Origin: Nonomuraea coxensis DSM 45129
GTDB lineage: Bacteria > Actinomycetota > Actinomycetes > Streptosporangiales > Streptosporangiaceae
Length of the DNA stretch: 64,000 bases
Assembly: GCF_019397265.1 (NCBI RefSeq)
Contig: NZ_CP068985.1
Location: 3,018,501 to 3,082,500 of the forward strand
Direction of reading: 5' to 3'
Shown here: positions 1-6,863 of the stretch, one piece after another
Numbering within the stretch: position 1 is the first letter of the stretch
How the letters are laid out: every line of letters starts with the position of its first letter
Notes under the pieces: model-generated
Told to the model about the DNA's origin: nothing
What the model saw: the letters and a program-made list of their open reading frames with translations, nothing else
The model's database searches: none
Program-made: the position numbers and the translations under genes

Positions 1-635
1 TGCTCTTCGGCGCTTCTGAGGGCGTTTCCTTCGCCCAGCTCTACGAGCGCATCGTCGCCCAACCGGGCGGTCCGCCCTGGTTCCGAAGTTGGGCGGAGGA
101 GATTGAGCCCAGCCTTCTCGTGCTGCGTTCGTGGGATCCCCTGCTCGTTCCTGGCCTTCTACAGACCGAGGCGTACGCCCGTCATATCTTTCTCATGGAA
201 CCTCGGGCCACTCCCGAAGAGGTGGAGCAGCGCGTGGAGGCGAGGATGCTCAGGCAGCGCATCCTCGATCGGGCCCAGCCACCTCTGGTTTCCGTTCTCT
301 TCGACGCAGGAGTGCTGCGGCGGCGCGTCGGCGGGCCAGAGGTGATGTGTGAGCAGCTTGATCGCCTGCTGGAGCTCGCGACGCATCCCTCCGTGTTCAT
401 CCAGGTCGTCAATCCAGATTGTCTCCCCGGACTCGCCGGCCCGTTCATGATCGCCAAACTTCCGCACGGGCAGCCCGATGTCATCAGCTCCGACGCCCCG
501 GCTCAGGCCCAGATCACGGCAGATCCCGATATCGTGGCCGCGATCTGGGAGCGCTATGAGGCGATCCGGCTCTGGGCGTATCCTGAGCGCGAATCCCTCA
601 AGATAATCGAGGAAGTGAGGAGAGAATGGACTTGA
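1..635 (+). CDS. DUF5753 (Scr1-type) helix-turn-helix regulator, 5' end outside window
   Basis: The reading frame is open from base 3 and ends at the TGA at 635, so only the C-terminal part is present. What remains is a DUF5753 domain: after a Trp-containing linker (WFRSW...EEIEPS) comes the family hallmark LRSWDPLLVPGLLQTEAYAR, followed by the EQRVEARMLRQRIL helix and the C-terminal SFDAGVLRR/HPSVFIQV region. In this family an N-terminal XRE-type HTH precedes the domain; here it must lie upstream of the window. The stop overlaps the start of the DUF397 gene by 10 bp, the usual actinobacterial arrangement of an XRE-DUF5753 regulator with a DUF397 partner. Such pairs act in morphological control (WhiJ/AbaA-like loci) and have been likened to toxin-antitoxin pairs; the role of this copy is unknown. 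Confidence 0.88.
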   Translation, partial: LFGASEGVSFAQLYERIVAQPGGPPWFRSWAEEIEPSLLVLRSWDPLLVPGLLQTEAYARHIFLMEPRATPEEVEQRVEARMLRQRILDRAQPPLVSVLFDAGVLRRRVGGPEVMCEQLDRLLELATHPSVFIQVVNPDCLPGLAGPFMIAKLPHGQPDVISSDAPAQAQITADPDIVAAIWERYEAIRLWAYPERESLKIIEEVRREWT

Positions 636-832
636 GTGGCGCTGTGTGGCAGAAGTCGTCCTACTCTTCAGGGAACGGCGGCCAGTGCGTCGAGGTCGCG
701 ATGAACCTTCCTGAAATGATTGCCGTCCGCGACAGTAAGGATCCGGATGGTCCCAAACTGCTCTTCACCTGCGACGAGTGGAAGGCATTCATTGGCGGCG
801 TGAAGATGGGCGAGTTCGATGCTCTCTTCTAA
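626..832 (+). CDS. DUF397 domain protein
   Basis: This 68-residue protein starts at an ATG inside the last codons of the upstream DUF5753 gene, so the two are translationally coupled. It is a single DUF397 domain: WQKSSYSSGNGGQCVEVA, then VRDSKDPDGPKLLFTCDEWKAFI, which are the conserved blocks of the family and match its usual length of 60-80 residues. DUF397 proteins are small cytoplasmic partners of XRE-DUF5753 regulators in actinomycetes and are thought to modulate them by direct interaction. That partnership is family knowledge; the sequence shows only the domain and the gene order. Confidence 0.9.
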   Translation: MDLSGAVWQKSSYSSGNGGQCVEVAMNLPEMIAVRDSKDPDGPKLLFTCDEWKAFIGGVKMGEFDALF

Positions 833-1405
833 CTCTCGCTCTCTGGCTCTCCTCTAGCGGGGTGGCGGGGACCATGGCCGGGCGGAGGATTCGGCGTTGA
901 GGTGTGATTCTCGCCATCGACCAAGGGCGTCTCGAGTTCGAGGCCGTAGACCGCCATGCGGTCGAACTCGGGGAGAACGAGGTCCTTGGCGCGGTAGGTG
1001 TCGTACTTTGCGATCTCGTTGTTCTTGAGGTCGCCGATTTCCGACCGGAAGGTCTCCAGGGTGTAGTCCACATCCTCGCGTATGGTCCCGTAGAGGTGGA
1101 AGAAATAGGCGTCCAACTCGGCGCGGATTCTGGCACGCCTGTCTTCGTTCCACTCAAACGGCTTGCCGGAGTCGTTGAGATCCCGGGCGAGTCCGACCGT
1201 ATCGCGAGCGGTGTAGCTGAGTTCGAGCACTCGCGGACAGATGAAGGCGGTATGGGGCTCCAGCGCTTCAGGTGCAGGGACGGGGAGTTGCTTCCGAATG
1301 AATAGGCCCATGCTGGTGCTACCGATTTTTCGGCGACTCGCGAAATCGAAAACAAGAGAGCGGATATCTGCGGCACCCGCTTGAGAAGTGCGTACGTCAG
1401 GATGT
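829..1405 (-). pseudogene. C-terminal remnant of an Eco57I/type IIG-like DNA methylase-restriction gene
   Basis: The frame from about 1405 down to 829 carries, in order, DIRSLVFDFASRRKIGSTS, MGLFIRKQLPVP, LELSYTARDTVGLARDL, FEWNEDRRARIRAELDAYFF, LYGTIREDVDYTLETF and a YRAKDLVLPEFDRM end. These are the hallmark C-terminal blocks of large (about 1000-1500 residue) N6-adenine methylase/type IIG-like restriction proteins, where the NSLVFD...KxxxTxxxFFIVKQLPV block is part of the target-recognition region. The frame stays open across the ATG at 1311 towards the IS5-like element, so the natural protein was longer and its catalytic part is gone. No methylase NPPY motif is visible. I infer the gene was cut by the insertion or an associated deletion. 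Its 3' end overlaps the DUF397 gene tail to tail by 4 bp. Confidence 0.72.
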
Positions 1406-2199
1406 GGGGCAGTGAGTGCTTTTCATCCCGCCTCGCGGCGCTGAAGGACGAGGATCGCTTTGACGAGCTGACCTGCGAGGAGTGGGCAGCACCGGAGTTT
1501 GCGCAGAATACGCCAGGTCTTCAGTTGTGCATTGGCCCGTTCTCCCGGTCCGCGGAGCTTGGCGTGAGCGGCGTTGGCGGCCTTCTGGGAGGCGGGCTTG
1601 TTGCGGCCCTTGTAGGGCACGCGTACGTGCTCGCCGGCTCCGACGTAGCCCTTGTCGGCGAGGGTGATCAGGTCGGCGGCCTTGAGGCGGCGCAGGATGC
1701 CCCAGATCCGGGCGGCTTTGAGGTCGTGGACGGAGCCGGGCAGGGAGCCGGAGGTCCACAAGGGTGTGCCGTCGGGGGTGGCCAGGATTTGGATGTTCAT
1801 GCCGTGCTTCTTGTGTTTGCCGGAGTAGTAGGGCCGGTCGGCGGCGACGCGGTCGATGGGGATGAGGGTGCCGTCCAGGACCAGGTAGGGGTAGCCGGCC
1901 CGCTTGGCCGCGCGTAACACCTGCTCCAGGCGGGGCGAGCGGCGGGCGAGCAGGGCGATGGCCTCATGGATGTAGCGCCAGGCGGTCGCGATGCCGACGC
2001 CGAAGCCTGCGGCGACCTCTGCCAGGGTCTCGCCTTTGCGCAGGTGGACGAGGACGAGCAGGGCTTGTTGGCCGGGGTTGAGGCGACGCCAGGGCGAGTT
2101 GATCGTCTTGCGGTGCCGGCGCAGGATGCCGGACAGATAGGACAGGGTCTGAGGTGACAACGGCAGCGCGGCGCGGTAGAACAGCAACTCGGAGCCTCT
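1406..2199 (-). mobile_element. IS5-like insertion sequence
   Basis: The segment consists of one transposase gene and short flanks. Reading inwards from both ends gives similar sequences: G(A/G)GGC...GAGT(T)GCTnTTC...CCGC at the 2199 end and at the 1406 end, about 15 of 24 positions identical without gaps. I read these as imperfect terminal inverted repeats. I could not find a convincing target-site duplication, so the exact ends are uncertain by several bases. The sequence beyond 2200 does not continue the methylase frame, so insertion was accompanied by loss of neighbouring DNA. Confidence 0.6.
1423..2187 (-). CDS. IS5-family transposase (DDE_Tnp_4 type)
   Basis: This 254-residue protein has an N-terminal HTH_Tnp_4-like region (LVLVHLRKGETLAEVAAGFGVG, residues about 47-68) and a DDE_Tnp_4 catalytic domain. 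The three acidic blocks are visible: LVLDGTLIPIDR (first Asp), TLADKGYVGAG (second Asp) and ERANAQLKTWRILRKLR (Glu). Length matches intact actinomycete relatives of 250-270 residues, so it may still be active. The start is a TTG preceded by AGAGG at a spacing of 8; an in-frame stop lies just upstream and no better start is available. It belongs to the insertion sequence that abuts the methylase remnant. Confidence 0.9.
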   Translation of the reverse strand: MLFYRAALPLSPQTLSYLSGILRRHRKTINSPWRRLNPGQQALLVLVHLRKGETLAEVAAGFGVGIATAWRYIHEAIALLARRSPRLEQVLRAAKRAGYPYLVLDGTLIPIDRVAADRPYYSGKHKKHGMNIQILATPDGTPLWTSGSLPGSVHDLKAARIWGILRRLKAADLITLADKGYVGAGEHVRVPYKGRNKPASQKAANAAHAKLRGPGERANAQLKTWRILRKLRCCPLLAGQLVKAILVLQRREAG

Positions 2200-2350
2200 G
2201 GTCTAACGGTTGATCTTGGTCGACAACCCTTCTACCAGGGGCTCTTCTACTTGTCGATCAGACCCACTCGCGCAGCATGCCCGCGACCTGCGGCTTCAGG
2301 ATGGAAAACACTCAGTGGGATGTCCGGGATCTGGCGTGAGAGGGGTCTTC

Positions 2351-3208
2351 ATGGAGCCGGTGGCGGTCGGGCTCGTGGGCGCGGGACCGTGGGCGAGGAT
2401 GGCGCACGCGCCGATGCTGGCCAAGGGCCCGCACACGCGGCTCGCGGGCGTCTGGGCGCGGCGTCCCGAGGCGGCGGCCGAGCTGGGCGCGCCCGTGTAC
2501 GGGCGGATCGAGGAGCTGTTCGACCACTGTGAGGCGGTGGCGTTCTGCGTCCCGCCCGACGTCCAGGCCGAGCTGGGCGTGCGGGCCGCGCGCGCCGGCA
2601 AGGCGCTGCTCCTGGAGAAGCCGCTCGCCGGCTCGCTCGACGGGGCGCGGCGGCTGGCCGACGCCGTGGCCGAGGCGGGCGTGGCCAGCCAGATGGTGCT
2701 GACCCTGCGCTATGCCGTACAGACCAGGACGTTCCTCGCCCGGTGCGGCGAGATCCGGCCGTTCGGCGGGCACGCGGCGAACATCTCCGGCGCCCTGCTG
2801 GGCGACCACCCGTTCGCCACGCCCTGGCGGCTGGAGCGCGGCGCGCTGCTCGACGTCGGGCCGCACGTCATCGACCTGCTGGACGCCGCGCTCGGCCGGG
2901 TGACCGGCGTGCGCGCCCACGGGGACCCGTTCGGGTGGATCGGGCTGCTGCTGGAGCACGAGGGCGGGGCCGTGTCGGAGGCGTCGCTGTCCATGGCGGC
3001 CGTCGGCGACCTGCCGCCCGCGACGTTCGCCGTGTACGGCAGGACCGGGAACGCGGTCCTGCTGCCGTTCGACGACGACCCCCTGGACGCGGTCGCGGAG
3101 GAGTTCGCGCGGACGGTGCGCGACGGTGGCGGCCATCCCCTCGACGCCGCCCACGGCCTGCGCCTGCAGCGCGTCGTCGCCGACGCCGAGGCCCAGCTGC
3201 GCCGCTGA
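2351..3208 (+). CDS. Gfo/Idh/MocA-family oxidoreductase
   Basis: The 285-residue product begins with a Rossmann fold (VGLVGAGPWARMAHAPML) that binds NAD(P), followed at about residues 90-100 by LLLEKPLAGS, the EKP motif holding the catalytic lysine of the Gfo/Idh/MocA family. The C-terminal half is a short version of the substrate-binding beta-sheet domain (LLDVGPHVIDLLDAALG, with the conserved G-hD-hD helix). Family members oxidise or reduce sugars and other polyols; the substrate here cannot be read off. I chose the ATG at 2351 because AGGGG lies six bases before it and the Rossmann motif starts within eight residues. It is monocistronic, between the IS element and the riboswitch. Confidence 0.85.
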   Translation: MEPVAVGLVGAGPWARMAHAPMLAKGPHTRLAGVWARRPEAAAELGAPVYGRIEELFDHCEAVAFCVPPDVQAELGVRAARAGKALLLEKPLAGSLDGARRLADAVAEAGVASQMVLTLRYAVQTRTFLARCGEIRPFGGHAANISGALLGDHPFATPWRLERGALLDVGPHVIDLLDAALGRVTGVRAHGDPFGWIGLLLEHEGGAVSEASLSMAAVGDLPPATFAVYGRTGNAVLLPFDDDPLDAVAEEFARTVRDGGGHPLDAAHGLRLQRVVADAEAQLRR

Positions 3209-3231
3209 CCCTTGACGTTACGGTCCTTTGG

Positions 3232-3363
3232 GGCATTGATAGCGTTTGTCCGACGCGCAGTGCGCAGCGAAGTCCGGTGTGAGTCCGGCGCTGTCCCGCA
3301 ACTGTCATAGCCAGGTCGCCTGCCGCTGCGCTGACGCCATCAACCCTCGTGGAAAAGGGTGAT
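3232..3363 (+). promoter_or_regulatory. Cobalamin (B12) riboswitch with downstream hairpin
   Basis: The leader of the uptake operon carries core elements of the cobalamin aptamer: GAAGTCCGGTGTGAGTCCGG at 3269-3288, then GCnGTCCCGCAACTGT to about 3304, then AGCCAGGTCGCCTGCC at 3309-3324. These are close to consensus for bacterial B12 riboswitches. An imperfect hairpin follows (ATCAACCCT at 3339 pairing with AGGGTGAT ending at 3363, one bulge) and lies just before the ribosome binding site, so it may be the expression platform. By family logic, binding of adenosylcobalamin shuts down the uptake genes. The boundaries are estimated by eye. Confidence 0.9.
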
Positions 3364-3413
3364 CCGTCGCTCATCGCGGGTCTCTCGGTTCCGACAGTGT
3401 GAAAGGACATCTC

Positions 3414-4364
3414 GTGAGGCCCGTACGCACGGTCTTCGCGGGCGCGCTGCTGGGAACGCTGGTACTGGCCGGATGCGGCCAGAGCAGCGGAACCACCGCC
3501 ACCCCCGCCCCCACCACCCCCCCTTCGGCCCCCGCCGCCGAGGGGTTCCCCGTCACGATCGAGGCGGGCAACGGCCAGGTCACCATCGACAGGAAGCCCG
3601 AGCGCATCGTCTCGCTCTCGGCCAGCCACACCGAGACGCTGTTCGCCGTCGGCGCCGGCCCCCAGGTCATCGCCGTGGACGACCGATCGAACTTCCCGCC
3701 CGAGGCCCCGAAGACGGACCTGTCCGGCTTCAAGCCCAACGTCGAGGCCATCGTCGCCAAGAAGCCCGACCTCGTCGTCCTGTCCGACGACCTCGACAAC
3801 GTCGTGGCCGAGCTGGGCAAGGTCGGCGTGCCGGTGCTCCTGGAGCCGGCCGCCACGACGCTCGACGAGGCGTACGAGGAGATCGCCGAGATCGGCGCGG
3901 CCACCGGCAACAAGGCCAAGGCCGACGAGGTCGTCACCGGCATGCGGGCGGCCATGGACAAGCTGGCCGCCGAGGCGCCCAAGGACAAGAAGCTCACCTA
4001 CTACCACGAGCTGGACCAGACGCCGTACGCGGTCACGTCCCAGACGTTCCTCGGCCAGGTGTACTCGATCTTCGGTCTCACCAACATCGCCGACCAGGCG
4101 CCCGACGCGGCGGGCGGCTATCCGAAGCTGTCGGCCGAGTTCGTCGCCCAGGCCGACCCCGACCTGATCTTCCTGGCCGACGTCAAGTGCTGCAAGCAGG
4201 ACAAGGCGGCGCTGGCGAAGCGGCCCGGCTGGGCGGGGCTGTCGGCGGTGAAGAACGACCGGGTCGTCGAGCTCGACGACGACATCGCCTCCCGGTGGGG
4301 GCCGCGCATCGTCGACCTCGCCGAGACCATCGGCGCCGCGGTCGCCAAGGCCGGCGCGAGCTGA
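3414..4364 (+). CDS. btuF: Corrinoid ABC transporter substrate-binding lipoprotein
   Basis: A 316-residue periplasmic-binding-type protein of the BtuF/FhuD fold. The N-terminus is a lipoprotein signal peptide with lipobox LAGC (Cys21), followed by a Pro/Thr/Ala linker of about 20 residues. The mature part opens with PERIVSLSASHTETLFAVGAG, the typical start of BtuF-like proteins, and has the long central helix of this class. A CC pair (DVKCCKQDKAAL) lies in the C-terminal lobe. I use the GTG at 3414, with AAAGGA six bases upstream, rather than the GTG at 3399. The next gene begins 2 bp after its stop. The family also binds iron-siderophores; the upstream riboswitch and downstream cbiZ make cobalamin/cobinamide the likely ligand. 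Confidence 0.9.
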   Translation: MRPVRTVFAGALLGTLVLAGCGQSSGTTATPAPTTPPSAPAAEGFPVTIEAGNGQVTIDRKPERIVSLSASHTETLFAVGAGPQVIAVDDRSNFPPEAPKTDLSGFKPNVEAIVAKKPDLVVLSDDLDNVVAELGKVGVPVLLEPAATTLDEAYEEIAEIGAATGNKAKADEVVTGMRAAMDKLAAEAPKDKKLTYYHELDQTPYAVTSQTFLGQVYSIFGLTNIADQAPDAAGGYPKLSAEFVAQADPDLIFLADVKCCKQDKAALAKRPGWAGLSAVKNDRVVELDDDIASRWGPRIVDLAETIGAAVAKAGAS

Positions 4365-4366
4365 CC

Positions 4367-5401
4367 GTGACGGGACAGGCCGGCCCGTCGCGGGCCAGAC
4401 CGCTGTGGCTGGCGGGCGCCCTCGGCGTGCTGGCCGTCTCCATGGTCGCCGGGCTGCTCGGCGGGGCGGCGGACATGTCGCCCTGGCAGGTGGTGCTGCA
4501 GGCCGTGGACTGGCTCCCGTTCGTGCGCGTCGACTCGGGGCTCACGCCCGTCGAACAAGGGCTGCTGTACGAGCTGCGGCTGCCCCGCGTGCTGGTCGCC
4601 GCCGTGGTGGGCGGGCTGCTCGCCCTCGCGGGGGCCGGCTACCAGGGAGTGTTCCGCAACCCGCTCGCCGACCCCTACCTGCTGGGCGCGGCGGCCGGGG
4701 CGGGGCTCGCGGCCACGTTCGCCATCGTCGCGCTGCCGGCGGTGGCGGGCGGCATCCCCGTCGCGGCCTTCATCGGGGCCGTGGGCGGGGTGCTGCTGGC
4801 GTACACGCTGGGCAACACGGCCGGGCGCTCCGGCGGCACGGCCACGCTGGTGCTGGCCGGGGTGGCGGTGACGTCGTTCCTGACCGCGATCCAGACGTTC
4901 GTGCAGCAGTTCAAGGTGGAGGAGCTGCAGCGGATCTACTCGTGGATCCTCGGCGACGTCGGCGGCGGCTGGGACCAGTTCTGGCTGGTGCTGCCGTACG
5001 CGGTGGTCGCCGCCGTGCTGCTCCTGCTGCACGGGCGGATGCTGGACGTGCTGTCCGTCGGCGACGAGGAGGCCGTGAGCCTGGGCGTGGCCGCCGCCCG
5101 GGTACGCCTGGTCGTGCTGCTGGCGGCCTCGCTGGCCACGGCGGCGGCGGTGGCGGTGAGCGGGCTGATCGGGTTCGTGGGCATCGTCGTGCCGCACGTG
5201 GTGCGGCGGCTCGCGGGCGGCTCGTACCGGATCGTGCTGCCGCTGTCGCTGCTCGGCGGTGCCGCCTTCCTGGTGCTCGCCGACCTCGTGGCGAGGACCG
5301 TGCTCGCGCCGGCGGAGCTGCCGATCGGCGTGGTGACGATGTTCGTGGGGGCGCCGTTCTTCGTCGGCGTGCTCAGGATGACGCGGCGGGCGGAGACGTG
5401 A
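4367..5401 (+). CDS. btuC: Corrinoid ABC transporter permease (FecCD family)
   Basis: A 344-residue polytopic membrane protein of the FecCD/BtuC family, predicted to form about ten transmembrane helices and to dimerise as the translocation channel. Family hallmarks are LRLPRVLVAAVVGGLLALAG, GYQGVFRNPLADPYLLG and the C-terminal GFVGIVVPHVVRRLAG, which contacts the ATPase. The start is a GTG 2 bp after the binding-protein stop, and its own stop overlaps the ATPase start as GTGA, so it is translated as part of the operon. The family alone does not separate B12 from siderophores; the riboswitch supports B12. Confidence 0.92.
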   Translation: MTGQAGPSRARPLWLAGALGVLAVSMVAGLLGGAADMSPWQVVLQAVDWLPFVRVDSGLTPVEQGLLYELRLPRVLVAAVVGGLLALAGAGYQGVFRNPLADPYLLGAAAGAGLAATFAIVALPAVAGGIPVAAFIGAVGGVLLAYTLGNTAGRSGGTATLVLAGVAVTSFLTAIQTFVQQFKVEELQRIYSWILGDVGGGWDQFWLVLPYAVVAAVLLLLHGRMLDVLSVGDEEAVSLGVAAARVRLVVLLAASLATAAAVAVSGLIGFVGIVVPHVVRRLAGGSYRIVLPLSLLGGAAFLVLADLVARTVLAPAELPIGVVTMFVGAPFFVGVLRMTRRAET

Positions 5402-6171
5402 TCGAGACCAGAGGCGTGACCGTCCGGCTCGGCGAGCGGGACGTGGTCCGCGACGTGGGCATGCGGGTGCGCCAGGGCGAGTGGGTGGCCGTCATCGGGC
5501 CGAACGGGGCGGGCAAGTCCACCCTGCTCAAGGCCGTGATGGGGCTGGTCGCGCACGGGGGCGAGGTGCTGCTGGACGGGCGGCCTGCGGCCGGGCTGAA
5601 GCCGCGGGCGCGGGCCAGGCTGGTCGCGTACGCGCCGCAGACGCCGTCGCTGCCGCCCGACATGTCGGTCTTCGACTATGCGTTGCTGGGGCGGACGCCG
5701 TACATCCCGTACCTGGGGCGCGAGAGCGGTCACGACCGGGAGGTGACGGCGTCCGTGCTGGCCAGGCTCGACCTGTCGGAGCTGGCCGGGCGGCGGGTCG
5801 GCGAGCTGTCCGGCGGGGAGCGCCAGCGCGTGGTGCTGGCCAGGGCGCTCGCCCAGCAGGCCCCCGTGCTGCTGCTCGACGAGCCGACCACCGCGCTCGA
5901 CCTCGGCCACCAGCAGCAGGTGCTGGAGCTGGTGGACCGGCTGCGCAGGGCCGACGGGCTCACCGTCGTCACCACCCTGCACGACCTGACCGTGGCCGGC
6001 CTGTACGCCGACGCGCTGCTCCTGCTCGCCGACGGCCGGGCGGCCGCCTCCGGCCTGCCCGCCGAGGTGCTGACCGAGGAGCTCGTGGGACGGCACTTCG
6101 GCGCGCATGTGAAGATCGAGCCTGGGCCGGACGGCCGGCCGGTCGTGCACCTGGTGAGGAGTGGGTCGTGA
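5398..6171 (+). CDS. btuD: Corrinoid ABC transporter ATP-binding protein
   Basis: A 257-residue ABC ATPase. Walker A is GPNGAGKST at residues 34-42, the Q-loop is YAPQTPSLP, the signature is LSGGERQR, Walker B is VLLLDEPT and the switch His is in TTLHDLTVAG. It is full length for the FepC/BtuD class. The GTG start overlaps the permease stop by 4 bp, and its own stop overlaps the cbiZ start by 4 bp, so permease, ATPase and CbiZ are translationally coupled. It powers import through the FecCD permease. Confidence 0.93.
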   Translation: MIETRGVTVRLGERDVVRDVGMRVRQGEWVAVIGPNGAGKSTLLKAVMGLVAHGGEVLLDGRPAAGLKPRARARLVAYAPQTPSLPPDMSVFDYALLGRTPYIPYLGRESGHDREVTASVLARLDLSELAGRRVGELSGGERQRVVLARALAQQAPVLLLDEPTTALDLGHQQQVLELVDRLRRADGLTVVTTLHDLTVAGLYADALLLLADGRAAASGLPAEVLTEELVGRHFGAHVKIEPGPDGRPVVHLVRSGS

Positions 6172-6863
6172 GGCTGACGTACCGCACGGAGGAGGACACC
6201 CGGCTCGGGGCGCTGCTGTGGGAGTTCGGCCCCGGCTGGCGGATGATCTCCTCGGCCGTGCTCGGCGGCGGCATCGGCGAACGCGAGTGGGTGCTGAACG
6301 CCCAGGTCGTCGCCGGGTACGCGCGCATGGACCCGATCGAGCACCTGACGTCGTTAGGCCCGGGCGGCGCCGGCGTCGGCATGCTGACCGCCGCCTCCGT
6401 GGACCGCTACGTCCAGGCGTCCGACGGCGGCGTGGACGCCTGGGCGACCGTCGGGCTGCGCGTCCCCACCTGGGCCGCCGCGCCCGAGGGCGCCGCCGAT
6501 CCCGAGCTGGCCCCGGTCCGGGTCGGCACCGTCAACATCGTGGTGGTGCTGCCGGTCGCCATGACCGACGCCGCCCTGGTCAACCTGGTGATGACGGTGA
6601 CGGAGGCCAAGACGCAGGCGCTGGTCGAGACCGGCTACCCGGGTACGGGCACGGCTTCGGACGCGGTCTGCGTGGCCGTGCCCGCCGGCGGGCCCCCGGA
6701 GCTGTTCGGCGGGCCGCGCTCGGAGTGGGGGGCGCGGGCGGCCCGCGCCGTCCACACCGCCGTCCGGCGCGGCGCCGAGGCGTGGCGGCTGCGTCACCTC
6801 ACGCCGCCGGACGAGGCGTGGCGGCGGCGTCACCCCGCCCCGCCGGACGACCCGAGGCCGTAG
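6168..6863 (+). CDS. cbiZ: Adenosylcobinamide amidohydrolase
   Basis: A 231-residue CbiZ-family protein. CbiZ cleaves the aminopropanol side chain of adenosylcobinamide to give adenosylcobyric acid, which lets archaea and some bacteria salvage incomplete corrinoids. Visible family motifs are MISSAVLGGGI, LTAASVDRY, TVNIVVVLP, MTVTEAKTQAL and GTGTASDAVCVA. It is the last gene of the riboswitch operon, with a GTG start overlapping the ATPase stop, which ties transport and remodelling together. The C-terminus ends in a repeated, Pro/Arg-rich tail (LTPPDEAWRRRHPAPPDD) not seen in the core family; it overlaps the end of the opposite-strand hydantoinase pseudogene. Confidence 0.9.
   Translation: MRLTYRTEEDTRLGALLWEFGPGWRMISSAVLGGGIGEREWVLNAQVVAGYARMDPIEHLTSLGPGGAGVGMLTAASVDRYVQASDGGVDAWATVGLRVPTWAAAPEGAADPELAPVRVGTVNIVVVLPVAMTDAALVNLVMTVTEAKTQALVETGYPGTGTASDAVCVAVPAGGPPELFGGPRSEWGARAARAVHTAVRRGAEAWRLRHLTPPDEAWRRRHPAPPDDPRP

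Noticed and set aside
1390..2210. Target-site duplication around the IS5-like element
   Set aside because: No matching short direct repeat could be found at the inferred ends; the flanks appear rearranged.
2312..3154. Minus-strand open frame opposite the Gfo/Idh/MocA gene
   Set aside because: Arg/Gly/Gln-rich composition typical of antisense frames in GC-rich DNA; the plus strand has clear Rossmann and EKP motifs.
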